Part shown: one piece after another, positions 1-13,149 of the stretch | Layout of the letters: every line of letters starts with the position of its first letter | How positions within the stretch are numbered: the stretch's first letter is position 1 | Source: Apoderus coryli | Lineage: Eukaryota > Arthropoda > Insecta > Coleoptera > Attelabidae | Reading direction: 5' to 3' | DNA: 64,000 bases | Assembly: GCA_911728435.2 (NCBI GenBank) | Contig: OU452210.1 | Span: 13,764,001-13,828,000 of the forward strand | The notes under the pieces: model-generated | Database searches by the model: none | Told to the model about the DNA's origin: nothing | What the model saw: the letters and a program-made list of their open reading frames with translations, nothing else | Made by a program: the position numbers and the translations under genes

Positions 1-109
1 TAAAACTGATTAAACCATACACTAGGATAAGAATACCTTTTATTTCACAAGAACTGAACATAGATGTGAATGACGTGGAAAGTCTGTTAGTTGCCTGCAT
101 CTTAGATAA
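1..109 (+). CDS. CSN2: CSN2 penultimate coding exon (partial, runs off left edge)
   Basis: Read from base 3, this stretch encodes a PCI (winged-helix) segment whose motifs, such as [18 protein letters not shown] and [12 protein letters not shown] recognise as COP9 signalosome subunit 2 (alien in Drosophila). CSN2 is a scaffold subunit of the nuclear/cytosolic complex that removes Nedd8 from cullins; the PCI domain mediates subunit assembly. The exon ends in phase 2 (two bases, AA, of an Asn codon) at a perfect donor, GTAAGT, at 110-115. The split codon is completed by the first base of the next exon at 196. The 5' end lies outside the window, so length and start cannot be judged. Family assignment is from memory of human and fly CSN2 C-termini, which match closely here. 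Confidence 0.95.
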
Positions 110-195
110 GTAAGTATAGAGATATAATTCAAGATTTCATTCGGTAAATCTATATCTCAAGAATTGGACTTCAGCAATGAGTTTTGTGTTTTCAG

Positions 196-340
196 TACTA
201 TTCAGGGACGTATAGATCAAGTAAATCAAGTATTGTTTTTGGAAAGAAAGACGTTAAATACTGCTCGTTATAGCGCTTTAGAAAAATGGGCTAATCAATT
301 GAGTTCATTACACGCGTCTATTGTAAATAAAATGGCCTGA
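196..340 (+). CDS. CSN2: CSN2 last coding exon (C-terminus and stop)
   Basis: After an 86-bp intron (110-195, GTAAGT...TTTTCAG), the frame continues for 48 codons including a TGA stop at 338-340. It contains TIQGRIDQVNQV and, later, ARYSALEKWANQLSSLH, ending in VNKMA. This is the conserved C-terminal tail of CSN2: the last PCI beta-hairpin followed by the C-terminal helix that joins the helical bundle of the signalosome. Joining the two exons gives an uninterrupted frame with the expected ILDN-TIQGRID junction, so both splice sites are well supported. No frameshift or unusual residue is seen, and the copy looks functional and single-copy host-like. The exon is somewhat less AT-rich than its surroundings, as expected for coding DNA here. 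Confidence 0.95.
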
Positions 341-520
341 TATGAGGCTGATGACGTGGATGAAGTGATAGCGCGCAGCGCCTTTAATTAGTTTTTTTTT
401 GTTGTTATAATTATTGTCCGTCTCTTATACTATTTTGTTTCCTCACATGTTCTAAAACTTTAATTTAAAATTTGTTTAAAATAAATTGTAAACAGATTGG
501 TAACATTTTCTAATAAATAG
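341..520 (+). terminator. CSN2 3' UTR with polyadenylation signals
   Basis: Two AATAAA hexamers occur downstream of the CSN2 stop, at 480-485 and 512-517, in T/A-rich sequence. Either could direct 3' end formation, giving a UTR of about 160-200 bases. The cleavage site itself is not visible. Confidence 0.6.
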
Positions 521-659
521 AAATTTCCTAATTATTTTAGGTATTTTATTATTTTAATTCACTGGCTTCAATAAATTGATTTTTATATTATAATATATTG
601 GTTGTTTTAATTTTATGATTCATTCATATTAATCCTGAATTTTTCTCTTCAGCAATTCG

Positions 660-1300
660 TCCTAACGTGATTGGCAGATGCCTCTCTATCTCTTCGGCAT
701 GATAAGAGCTTCCCAATCAGTCACTATGGGGAAGTTATCTTTTCTACCCTCTATTGTATTAGTCAGGGATGGTGTCAGAGAACGTAGATTTTGCCTAAAT
801 CCACGCAAAAACATAATTGTATATTTCACTCGAACAAGGAAGCTTGGACTTCTTAATTTTATTATCTTGGACCCATCTTTGGCCTTCCAAAAAGCCAGAT
901 GAAGGAAGAACTTCGGAGATGGGAAAAGGAACAACTTAAGTCCCACTGGAGAAACTCTAGCCCTAAGACAATCAAAAAGGTTTATCAAACCTTCAGAGGC
1001 CAACGCAGGGAAGCTTATCCAACTGGAGAGAAGCGACCTAAGGCCTTTTTACGGGACACCACCCAGTGAAGTACCATCTCAAAAAGATGGGCCTAACCGA
1101 GGACGACACTTGTCGGTTTGCGAAGACGCAACAGAGACAACAGAACACGTGCTCTGCGAATGCATGGCACTTTTCTGCAAAAGGCTAAAACACCTTGGAG
1201 GGATGACCTTAACACCCGACGAGGCAAGGAATTTAGCCCCCAGAGAAATCATCAACTTTATGAAAAGTGTGGCACAACTGGGCAATTCATAGATTAGAGT
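660..1300 (+). mobile_element. Non-LTR retrotransposon fragment (R1/Outcast-like, RT end joined to RNase H end)
   Basis: Two recognisable blocks of a LINE polyprotein lie close together. At about 790-850 the frame reads FCLNPRKNIIVYFTRTRKL, like the 'LxxNPxKTxxxxFTRKRKL' segment after the YADD box of R1/Outcast-clade reverse transcriptases. At about 960-1292 the translation, with frame changes, resembles the C-terminal end after RNase H: a GHHPVKYHLKKMGL stretch and then a Cys/His block (DTCRF, CEDATETTEHVLCEC), ending at a stop at 1290. At least two frameshifts (near 1045 and near 1115) and a large internal deletion joining RT to the RNase H end show that it is dead. Clade assignment is by motif memory only. 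Confidence 0.75.
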
Positions 1301-1303
1301 CAT

Positions 1304-4300
1304 TCACAAAAGATCTTCTGCAGGTCGAAGTGAGGGGAGGCCAAACCGCCTAAACGACTCCGAAAAACAATCTACAATTATCTTGTAACGGAAAGACTAC
1401 TTATGAGGCGGAAGTGAATGATCTAGGGTTAGTATTGTATAAAACCCTTCTCTGCAACGCTAATTTGGAAACGATTCTGGTTATGGACATTTCGACGATT
1501 CTGTGGAAAGTCTAAACATATTTCTTGGTTATAAAACTTCGAACGCTATATGTCTGATATTCACAGGCAAGATCGTCTGGCTACTGGTTATTACCGGTGC
1601 ATAGTCCACCACAAATTTAGGCAGCTCATTATTTGAGCATTAATCTATTCGCGCCAAAACAAACAGAAGCTCAATTTATGTATATTCTGCAAATTGAAAG
1701 ATGATGAGACAAATTTTTGACGTTAGTTCAATCCTTTTCCTCTCACGTTGTATATTATCCTAAATTTTCGTACCATTCACTGTTTTTTGTATTGCATTCC
1801 TCTTTCGTTGTTAATATCGTCGTATATTCAAGATGAACATACATCACAGGGTATAATGCAGGATTTTAGATAGTTGTTAGGTAAATTGGTTTCTAATATA
1901 AAGTTATTAGATTAGAAGTAATTTAATATAGAGTTCTAACCCGGTGAAGCATCATAACGTCAGCGTTAAATAACAATTTAAGGGCCACTAAGCAAAATCT
2001 GCAAGGCAACTTGAATAGATGATTAAATATTATATAAAATAATAATCTACGTGTAGGTGCGTCCTAACTTTGAGATGTTTAAGACAATAATACTCCCGGT
2101 TTGTAATTACTCTACAGAGTGTAGGTACGTATATTCCACCGACAGCTAGGGTTGCCAACGATTTTTATTTCAAAGGTAGATAGGTAGCCTATTTGGACGT
2201 TTACTGGAGAATTTTGATCCAGTAGGTAACAGCAAAGATAACTGTGTTTGCTCTTCTGATACGGTTTTCACAGTTATCTGTTTTGTCTTACATGGATCTG
2301 TAGTGAGTTGAATGTAGATATTTCGGACATCTAATTCTTACCGTTTACATAATTCCAATACTGTTCAATAAAAAAGTGGCCAGCCTGTATACCTACCCAC
2401 TGAAAATCAAAATCTTTTGGCTTAAATATTAATTATTAATCATCATTAATAAATTTATCGAATACGGTCTAAACCTATAATTTATCTGGAGAATTATCCT
2501 GTAATTTACAGATTGTATGATTTATTATTTTTCTTTAGAACGATAATTAGTCGCCAGATCTTTAATTAAACTCAACAGTTTTATTACAAGTATCTGAACC
2601 GCTTACCCTAAAATATTCTATTATCGAGCAGAGTTTTCGTAAAAAAGGATTATAAAGTTTTGCCTGGTAGGTAACAATGGAAATTTAGGTGACCAATTAG
2701 CATTTTCCTATACTAGTACTTTGTTTTCAAGCGGAATATTTAAAACTTTTCTATCACATCTACGTTGATTTAGTTTTTTTATTTATTCGGTTTGAGTGAG
2801 TTTGGTTTGAAACTTTTTAAAAGGTAAATGAAGCAATCATCGGTAGATTTCATGTATAGCCGTTAGGATACGCCCTTCTGTAAACAAGATTTTTTTGATA
2901 CAATTCAAGTGATATAGTAAAATTTAATTTTCACAAAATAAGTAACAGCTCATTAAATTTTGATTGCATTATTCGCTTCTCTAGTTAGACAGGTATTATT
3001 ACTTTTTATTGTTTTTAACAAAGATTAGCCTTGACAAAAAAAAGTAAATATACCTATATTACCTATACATCCCGTAATCTCAAGTTCGAAAATAAGAGGA
3101 GAACAGAGAACAGTATGTGCATATAAAATCTATGCTGGTGTTGGGTATCGAACGAAAATAAACATAAAGAGAACTGACTGAAACTGCGGCTTTAGCACAG
3201 CGGTTCTACTAAATATGCAGAACCTGTGTCACCTATACATCAGCGAATCCTACGATACAAAGACCTAACTATTGGGTTATAGTAGGGATACATATGGGAT
3301 CAAATATTCTATATAGAATATTTTAATTTTTTCTTTTGGTAATATGATAATTTTATGGATGTGTGATATCTTCTTTACAAATTAAATTTACTAATCAAAT
3401 GTTGAAATTAGACGACAGATTTAAGAAATACTGTCAATTTAGTAAATGGTGGATCATCTATTCGAAAGGCCTCTAATAAAATTCCTTACGAAACGCTTTA
3501 AAAGTTATTGAAGAGTAAGCGACTAAATGAATGCAGTTTTTACAACAAAGATGCCCATTGTTGTTCAGCTTTTGAATGTGTTGACAAATTTAAAATAGTG
3601 AAGTTACTTTTGAAGAAAAATAATAGAATTAATGAGAAAAGAAAGAAAAACAAAAGCAAAGAAAAGGAAAACCAACAAACTATTAAAAAATCAAAATTCA
3701 AACTTTCTCATTCTTGGAAATCCTTGTGACGCTCTTCTGGTTTCATAGAATGGTCTAATATTGAAAATGTTTAGCTTTTTAAAACTTATAAATTGATCCC
3801 CTTAGTTTTTTTTAAAGGATTGTGAGCTTGTCGATTCCATTTTAAAGAAGAGTCTATATATATATATATATACCTAAGTATCTAATATTCTGTGTAGGTG
3901 AAAGCCCTTTATAAGCTTATCAAACTGAGCAGGAAAACCATTGAGAATGGCTTTAATATCATCTTGAACTGTTCTTATATCGGTGGTGATGTGTTTTTGT
4001 TAATAAATTTAATTTGTTGCCAAAAAAACAAACTTTCCATATACATAATATATTCCACAAATTTTTGCCGCTCACATTTATCTATCAATTTAATTCTGTG
4101 GTTGGAATTACATTGTTCTTGAATATTTATTGTTTGGGGAGAATGGTATTTTAGTTATATTTGACATTAGGTAGACTTCTCTGAAATGTTTCATCATGTC
4201 CCAATTATGTGAAGTAAAACAACGGAAATTAAATGTAGCAACCATGATTTACGATTTAGAATCTAACCTAATACACTTCTAGTTTAGAATAGATACATAT

Positions 4301-6607
4301 ACATGTTAAGGTGAAGTTCGCTAAAATAAGGACAGCACCTATACCGTATGTCCGCGTAAAAACAATAATTCAATCTACATATTGATGCTCAGCTCTGCTG
4401 TTTATTTTGCCCACAACCCTTGTACAATTTCAATTTCACGATACAACAGAATCTGGATTTTTCCATTTCCAAGGAGGACTTCGACTCAAACAGTTTTTAA
4501 TGACTATATATAACTCTGGATCTCGTTAGTGTTTTTGAATGAAAATACCGTGGATATATAGTCTTAATATCCTTCATCTTACCCTGGAAGCAGATCCTGG
4601 ATATCTCAACCAGTTCCTAACCAAATTCACCACACGTCAAAAAGAAACATTCCAAAGAATAGCTAGATTCATTACTATAATTATCTTAAACTGACTACTT
4701 ATGTGCTGATCTAAGTTTACAGCTAAATTGACCCAGCATTTTAGTTGTTATTTACGATTTCAATTAGCTTTTCTTTTAGTAATTTTAACAATTTAAAATA
4801 GAGCTTGTGTATTGTTTGTGGAAAGCGAAAAGTCAGGCTAAATTGTTGTTTATTTTATAGAGCTAATTGGTGCCCATCTCAAAATCATATTCCACTGGAC
4901 CCAATTTTAGTTTGCATAAAGTATTAATATTCGCATCCATCATTTTTGAAATTTATGAGTTTGCTCTTATGATTCTTTTTAGACTCAAATTTGAATATTC
5001 ATGACCTATCTCATTCTCTTTTTTTTTTCTGTATTGATAAAATTCCCATTTTGGTATTCCTTTATAATATCTACATAATATATTAAATCAAATTTTTGTG
5101 AAAAATATATTAAAGCAATATTTTGTCTTGCACTTTTACCATAGAAGATTATCATTTCTCATATTATATGATATACATATACTAGTAACATACATAACAT
5201 TTTTCATGAAACCCTGTTTTGACATATGTTATGCACTTTTTTAAACATTTTTATAAGTCGTTAGTATTTGTTACAGAGAATTTGAGAAACATATACGTAC
5301 CTAGATATAAAGCTATACATAATATTATTAAAGCACTTTTTTATTTCTTGGTCTCCTTAAGGATTCCAGCTAAAATGGAATAAATAAATGATACTGTTCT
5401 TCATTGTACGAGTTCTGTCTCATAAATATCAGGCCTGTTTACATAAGTGCCTTCTGCTCATGAGCACCCGCAGAAATATTGCCAGAGGGGAGCCAAACTG
5501 TTTTCAGCTAAAATATGAATTTTCTTAAGCACATTTTCATCATCGACGATCGTCTTCAACCGTAAGCCGCATAAGTTCGGTCATTTTTTAAACACCATTC
5601 TGTACCAGGAAACAATTCACTAACTTTGAAATATCATTTTACGAACGCAACACAACCCAATGTTCGGATATACAAAAGAACAACAAATTTTGTTTAGATA
5701 ATAATAATTCTACTCAAGCTAAATACAAAAAGGGATGCTACGCCTTTGGGTTAACAAAAGATAGTTTTAAAAATAAACGAAAACAAGAACTAAAACAACA
5801 AAATAAAATGAATTTATAAAGGTTCATGTAAAACATAATATGTAAGTAAGGAGGTGGTTGTAAGATAAATAGGTTTATCTAAGTTTCCAACAGAATGAAT
5901 TTGTATTCATGACATGCCAAGACTGCCCTGCATAATTATGATCAACCATCAGAAATTATTTAAATGCGAGAACATTATTTATTTGTTAACAGTCAACTCG
6001 TCAAGAGCTTTATAAATTATCTATTATAGTTAGTAGCAGCAGCTATTAATTTTTTTGCAATATTCTAAAGCTTAAATTATAATAGAAAAGTAAAGTGAGG
6101 TATAGAGCTTCAGAATAATAGAGCAACTGTAACTTGCTAACGTTTCGTACTAATATTTTAGTTAATTTATTGGTAAATTCAGAAGCTTTCTATTAAATTA
6201 ACATGTCTAACTGATATAATAATAAAATATGTCTCACGTATAAACAAAGTTTACGCCTACAATTATGAAAGAGCATCTCACATAAACAAAAGTATAGCTG
6301 TTTGTATAGACACGTTGTTGCGTTACGTAAGAAGCGAATGAATAAGCTCTATTCATCAGACAAGAATCAAAAAGACTAGCAAAAACTTTAGAACAAGCTC
6401 ACACCCTTTTATTATTTGTTGATGTATTATGAATTTTCGTATGTGTAGATATACTTTCAAGACTAGTATATAGACATAGCTGTTTGCACTTATGATTAGC
6501 AAGTCAAGGAAAAAATGTGTCAAATAAAAAATGTTGCATAGAGGCAGACAAGGTGCTCTATATCTTCATGGTTTTTAACTGGATCTGCTTGGGCAACTTT
6601 AGTTCAC
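1304..6607. other. Intergenic, no gene supported
   Basis: AT-rich DNA without a supportable gene. A 73-codon lysine-rich frame at 3508-3729 and a 74-codon frame at 3898-4122 have no recognisable motif and are treated as chance frames. A (TA)9 microsatellite is present at 3855-3872. The stretch 5461-5490 resembles 26946-26975 and is listed separately. Confidence 0.5.
3855..3872. repeat. (TA)9 microsatellite
   Basis: Nine uninterrupted TA dinucleotides. Confidence 0.9.
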
Positions 6608-7110
6608 TTAACATATATTGTATTGGACTATAAATTTAATATTATTCTCATACATTTATTTTGCAGAATTTGCAACCTTCTATATCTTCTTTGGTACATG
6701 AGAGAAGCAGCGTTGAACAAAATTCGAAATGTGGCAATATTATTGTATTATAAATCAAAATTTTGGAAGAATATGACAATGCACTTGAAATACGACGTAG
6801 AAACCCTATTTTCTTCCCTATTTTACGGCATATAAAGTCAATATGGTTATGAAACCGCAAGATATACACCCAGATATCTCATATCAGAAACTTTTTCTAC
6901 AATGCACTTGTCTATAATGGTATTATGATTTTCATAGGAAAATTTAACACATTGTAATTTAGAACCAAAAACCATATACTTGGTCTTATCCTTATTCAAT
7001 TTCAGTTTATTGTAACATAACCATTTATAAAAGATGCTTAATTCGTCATTTAAAGCCCGAAATCAGCGTATCATCAGCATACAAATTTACAAAAGACTTC
7101 TTCAAAAATG
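6608..7110 (-). mobile_element. Jockey/CR1-like LINE reverse transcriptase fragment
   Basis: On the minus strand, going from 7110 down, the frame reads FVNLYADDTLIS, the catalytic YADD box of a LINE reverse transcriptase. After one frameshift comes a block with YNKLKLNKDKTKYMVFGSK (thumb region), then YLGVYL, then after another shift HIDFICRKIGKKIGFLRRIS and later LPHFEFCSTLLLSC, and finally RLQILQNKCMRIIL. This order is the standard one for the C-terminal half of jockey/CR1-type RTs. Stops and at least two frameshifts make it a pseudogene. No 3' tail was found, so it is probably truncated on both sides. Confidence 0.85.
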
Positions 7111-10100
7111 AATAGAGGAGTTCGGAAAATTATGTTTTAAGTTAAATTAAAGGATAATTTGATGAAGGAGTTAAGCAGTGTGGCAGATTTGAAGCTGAGG
7201 TTAAAATATAAATCAGATAAAATATATTTATAATATAATAAATTGTTAATATCTATAAAAATCATTCGACCCTGTACATTGCTGTGAACATTTTGTGATA
7301 TGAAAACTCATGCTTTGGCCCAGTGCTTTTACTTATATTTATGTAAAGTTTTGAAGAGTAAGTGAAATAAAACCTATCGTAAAAAGTCCTTTGAAAAAGA
7401 AATATGCCAAGCATGATATAGTGTGTATAGGTGTTACAATGACATGAATATATAAATTATGTTGTTGAAATACATTACTTGATGTAACATTTTAACTTGT
7501 CACAAAATATGTTTATAGACATAGTATGCTGTACCTATATGAAAAGCCGCGGCGGTGGATATCTACCTAAGCCAATGTACAACTCTATAACGCAAGTAAG
7601 GAGCCAATTTTCTTGAAAGCATCTAAAACACAGCGACGTATCATTTGAGTTTATTTATTCATTTCAATTACAAATATTAATCATGCAGTAGTAGTAAATA
7701 TTGTATCCAGTTTAGATCAGATGAATCCGCAAACATTCATTTCATTTATCCAATGGAGACACATTGAATAATATGACATAAAGCAATAAACAATAAACTT
7801 GTTTGATATCGACATACACTTAGAAACCCCCGTATATTAATCGCAGGCAACCTTCGTATAACCCAATTTATAGAGAAAATGGAGCTTTTACAACAGCAGT
7901 ACATTACCAATCTCGTCATGATCTAAATTACTTAAAGAACGCAGCAAATTAAATCTTTCAAATAAAATATTCTGATTACTACCGAAGATAACGGTCATCA
8001 GTTTTAAAAGCTAACCTAGCCTTTAATTTTAGTTCAACTTTCATGTGTCTTTACCAAAATAGTCTTAATTTTTCATTTATTAAAGCCTGACAAATTCGAG
8101 TATATGAAGTGCGAGCCATCCGTGTCAACAGAAGCTTTACCAGCGTCCAATGCTTGCTTGGCAGAGATTTATGTTGAACAATCTATGGCAATATACCTGT
8201 CGTGGCATAACAATATCGTAATTTTCCCAAGGGGGTGCAGCATAAATAAACAACAGTCTTTAATATTTCATTGTTTTTAAAATGTCTGCTTTGTTGTTTT
8301 TTTGTAATTTTTGTTGTTGAAAAGCATCCATGCCACTGTAGAAAACATAGATAGTTGCAGGTAACATCACATCGAGTTGATGTTTTAAAAATGTAATGAG
8401 GACAAGGAGAAAGGTCAAATCGGGAAAAAGCAACCCTTGTGTTTCACTTTAAACATTTAAGAAGGACCAAACGATTTAACGCGATAGCTGGGTAAAAACC
8501 TATCACTTTTCCTCAAGCCAGAATTGATTGGGAATCAATACCTCGTGTTGAAACTGAGAAACAGATTGTTAACACTGATGAAGATATTATAAATTTAGAT
8601 TTTTGTGGATTTATCCTTATAGAGATTAACAGACCTTATAAAGCATGTGTAACAGACTTTTGGCTGTTTAAAAGTTAAAAAGTTTCCCTTTAAGGACAAC
8701 GGTTGGACGATCGCAGCAAATGCGACTTCAAGAACTGCTTCAGAACAAGCGTAGGTCGTACCAGTTAAAATAATAGCAATTATTGTTAATGCTCCAACCC
8801 TATTTATCTAAAAAACACAATCTATCCGAAAAAATGTTAATTTAAATTTTCTAAAAAGCTCTAAGAAATGAAACAAAAACATTTAATAAATCCCCATAAT
8901 TTTTTAAATGAAATTTTTCTCCAAATTTTTTCGGTTAAATCTAATTCACATCTTCTATATCAAATTACGTGACATATTTCATGTTAATGTAGCGAACACG
9001 AATTCCAGCATTGTTTTTTTGTATTTAACGTTGTAATGGAAAAGGATCACTCTAAGACTGGATTAGTCAGTCAACTAACAGATGAAGGCTTCATCTAGAT
9101 TAGTAGCGGAATAGAAGAGGCAAGAAATATATGATAAATTGTAGTATGAACGTGTCGTTCAAAATGCTCAAACCCTATTTTAATCCCCTATACTCATTTA
9201 CACTGTGGAAACCTTTAATTATATCAGAGAGGGTTGCAAGTAAAATTCACTTAACTATGGTGGTCAATAAAAAAAAACTTGATGATGTAAATGCATTCAT
9301 GGTTGTCAGGATTTGAGATAAAAAATACACAAATGCTAACATGCAGCGAGTTAAGTGACTGTCACAAAAAATATCCCGGTAACAAGTGAATCTTCACGCA
9401 GATTTCAAAGTTCGCTTCATTTTGGAAAGGAATTAGTTTATAGTTGATTTCAATTGCTCGCATCTACTAAAAAATAAGTCGGTATTTATTTTCAAAACCA
9501 TTTCTACCATGTAAACGTTCTTAACAAAATACGAATTACTTTTATTCGAATAAAATCTTTTATCTTTATGTTTTTTAATTTATGATTAAATTTGTATCAA
9601 AAGTAGCTATGAATCCAACGAAAAAACATTTTGCTTTACCTGGAACATCGACATTGCATCCAGATGTAGGTATAGATATAAAAATGTAGCACGTTTATCA
9701 TTAATAATAAAAGAAGATCTCCGGTGAGCTGAATACTAAAAATCAAGATATTCCTACAGGAATAGCTAAGCTTAGCCCATCTTGAATCATTTCAGTGGCG
9801 CTCAAATTAGATGAAATTAAAATATGTACATCTGCCTTTTGTATGCAAGACTGGTACAGTTCATGAAAGTCTAATACCTATATTATCCAGGAGTAGGAAA
9901 TTGTTGGTTTCGTTCGTAAAAATCCAATTATAATTTAATTAAATTTTGTATATCGTTAATAGTAGAGATATTTGGAAATGAGAGCAGATTAATTATGAGA
10001 AATGTTCCTTTACGTTAAATGTCGATGCAATTGAATAAAACAAGCTGTATGTGAGGTATTTACGAAATTCACGAACTAAATAAATAAATCTTATGCTATT

Positions 10101-10654
10101 ATGTCGTCATTCTTTCATAACTGGCCTTCAACGCCTATTGAGTCTCAATTTAATTGAACTGAGTTAATTAAAACACACTCCAAAAATGCCATAAAATGAT
10201 TTGCAGATACAAATAACTTTTGTTGAAATAGTTATCTACTTTTATTTATTTTTCGTTTTAGTTTCAGTAGAATTCTATGCAGAATTTCCGCTTGCGTTAT
10301 TACACCCTCTGGCTTCACGCTTTTTTCCTCTTGGCATTTTCTTTGAATAGGGCAGTTGTTTGCTCTTTTATTAAGCGTTGTAACTGTCCAAAAATAGGAT
10401 GAATGGTCAAACGTTAATAACATAAACAGGAAAAGTGCCTATATTGGGTTAAATATACTCTTTTTGTAGGTTGCACACAATGAATTTGACCATTTTCTTA
10501 AATAAATCATCGTCCTAGGGGAGTAAATAATTTGGTAAAATAATAGTACGATTAATTAAAATTCTTTTCAAATACCAATCCTATTAAGATAGTTAATTTT
10601 CAGCAAACAAAAAGCTTAATCATAATTAAACTGTTTTAATTACTGAAATTGGGA
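7111..10654. other. Intergenic, no gene supported
   Basis: No recognisable coding or structural element. The part around 8090-8760 is slightly less AT-rich with broken frames and may be an old repeat or retropseudogene, but I could not identify it. Short frames at 9131-9316 and 10232-10423 have no motif. Confidence 0.4.
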
Positions 10655-11490
10655 TGTTTTTTATTTATTTATTGTCATTACATGTCATTACCAAAAAAGG
10701 TTTACACAAGTCATATTAAATATTAAAATCTTACATAACACAACATAAAAACATAGAAATGTATATAACTTAATCAAAACAGAAAGTCAGTGCTGAGGAA
10801 TTCATCAATGGAGTAAAAAGCCTTGTCAATTAAGTAGTTTTTTAATCTATTTTTGAACATTGCAAGGCTCAGTGTTTTCAAACTATCTGGCAAATGATTA
10901 TAGCATGTGGGACCATAATAATTCACAGAATTTCTGCTTCTACCCAACCTCATATATTCAGGAAGAATGTCATTTTTGTTTCTGGTATTGTGGTTGTGAA
11001 CTTCATCATGCCTTATGTACAGATTGTAATTATTTTTCACATACATAATTGAATTGTAGATATAGAGACACCGGGAGTGTAATTATTTTACATTCTTTAA
11101 ATTTAGGTCTGACATCCTCTCTAAACTTAAAATCTGTCATTATTCGAACCACTCGTCTTTGGATTGCGAATACCCGACTAGCATGACAAGAGTGTCCCCA
11201 AATTGACAAAGCATATGAAGCCACACTGTGAAAAAGGCCATAATATGCTGATTTCAAAACATTAAAATAGACTTCACCCTTCAAGCTTCTCAACATGAAC
11301 ACAACCTTAGACAACTTGGCAATGGTAACCTCGACATGACCCGCCCAGGTTAGCTTTTGGTCCAAAGTGACACCCAAAAACTTTACCAGACCATCAGAAA
11401 CAGCAACATCCGTCTCACGTAATGTAAATATTTTAGTAGCTGTTTTATTGGCATTCATACAGAGTTTGTTAGCTGCTTTTTACACGACTA
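10655..11490 (-). mobile_element. 5'-truncated jockey-like LINE, C-terminal RT part with 3' tail
   Basis: The minus strand from about 11490 to 10774 encodes the C-terminal part of a LINE reverse transcriptase in two overlapping frames (11030-11458 and 10774-11046). Visible motifs in order are KLCMNANKTA, VKFLGVTLDQKLTWAGHV, LKSAYYGLFHSVASYALSIWG, FAIQRRVVRIM, then HNTRNKNDI, and near the end FKNRLKNYLIDKAFYSIDEF. One frameshift near 11035 breaks the frame. The coding part is followed on the minus strand by a short 3' UTR ending at about 10660-10690 in an AATAAATAAA-type tail, as in CR1/jockey-like elements with repeat tails. The rest of the RT, the endonuclease and ORF1 are missing, which fits 5' truncation during target-primed reverse transcription. 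Confidence 0.88.
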
Positions 11491-12019
11491 ACAATATGGT
11501 CTGGTTTCCAACAAATACGAAGGTACTCAATTAACCTTCTATAATTAGATTTGAAGAGCTGAGGATATTGAATGATACTTTTGGGATTTTTAGCAGAACT
11601 TGATCTCCCTAATGATACCTATTTAAGAAATTGTAACGAAATCCCCAATATCAATTTTACTCCCCTTTGTTATATAGTAATCCATTTTTAATTATACTAA
11701 TCAGAAACATTCCCTGTACGCTACTGGAATTTAAAACAAAACGAATAAATTAAACATCAGTTTAAAGAAATAACCACCTGTAGGCTTCTATATAAAGCAT
11801 TGTCCTTTATTACATTTCAATCTGATTATAAACTTGGTTTTTAAAATCCCTTCGTTTGGGTGAGTAGCAATTCAGTTAAAATCCTCGATTGAGTAGCTTG
11901 TTTATTAAGTCCTGTTGAGTAATTTGTGTTTTATACTTTCTATTCGTTGCGTGAAAAGGCAGCAGTGGTCGGATATAAAATCGCTCTTTCTATTTTTTTT
12001 TTAATTTTCGATGTCATAG

Positions 12020-12085
12020 CATGATGGGGTGGTGAAATTTGTGGTGTGGGTCATTGAGGATAGTTTCTTAGCTCTTGAATGATTC
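12020..12085 (+). repeat. Diverged, shortened monomer of the 22-kb satellite
   Basis: Two blocks of the 174-bp repeat found at 22.0-22.7 kb recur here in the same order and orientation: TGGGGTGGTGAAATTT (12023-12038) and, 24 bases after the first block's start rather than 73, a stretch at 12049-12080 beginning GGTCATTGAGGATAGTTTCT. The spacing difference implies a deletion of about 49 bp. Confidence 0.6.
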
Positions 12086-13149
12086 AATGAAATTTGGCAG
12101 GACACATTTAGTTCTCGAATGCGCTAATTATTGAAATTATCTAGCATTGATTTTGGATCCAAATTTATATCCCTATGAGGCCTCATAGGCCCTCCCTGAG
12201 TGCTGCCATGGCCAGAAAAATTAATGTTTCCCCTCGTATAAAGTTCAAAAGTGGGACAATCTGAGTATATTGTGTTATATTTTGCGGTAAGATGAGTGCA
12301 ATCAAAGTTGATGATATTATGTTCAGTAAACAAAAAAAAAATATTTATATATATAAAAACCGGAGAGATTTCTTTTTTGTCGCTCTATCTCTGTTCAAAT
12401 TTCTTTTGTATCTAGAATTTTTGCCTTTAGGATATGTGGCACCGTTTTACTCCAAACATCTAACACAAAATGCTCTTTCCTTAAATGGGCTGTTTGGTTT
12501 GCTTATTACAATAAATGGGTTCATATTTGTGCAAAGAAATTGCTAGCGATAAAAACTGATTTAAATCCAACGTTATTTCACTATCTCAGTCTGTTTGAGA
12601 ATTTTTATTATACAGGCGAACATTATCAACAGCTATCAGCCATTTTTTAAGGAATAATTTAATTTATGGAAGTTTTTAAATTATTAATTATGTTTGTTCT
12701 GCATCCAGAGAATTATAGTTATTCTACACGATGAAGGACTCAGTTCTGAGTACGTTATTCTCGACACGCACTGTATAAGAAAAGTCTCGTGTCAAAACTA
12801 ATACGATCATTACCTGCAGAGACAAACTTCTGTTGTTATTTTTAGTTTTATTGTGTTTGCATAGATTAGGATGTTGTATATATTTTGTTAGTAATTTTAT
12901 GCTTAGTAACGCAATTTAATTTATTCCATAAATTCATTTTAATATTATCAAACAACGTTGGCGAAAATCTAATATACAATTGTTTGACATGTAAATTGTC
13001 TGCCCATACAACCCCAAGTGGAGAAACCGACATACTATACTGCCTTACAAAACATTGACGCAACTATAGGCTTCAAATAAGGGCACTAATTTGGAAAATT
13101 ATTTAGTTTATTCTGACAATTATTAAAGTTAGACAGAACGACTATCTTT

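Noticed and set aside
3508..3729. Lysine-rich 73-codon frame
   Set aside because: The composition is explained by A-rich DNA; there is no motif and no splice or promoter context.
12124..12546. Overlapping frames of 69 and 84 codons
   Set aside because: No recognisable domain; composition typical of AT-rich chance frames.
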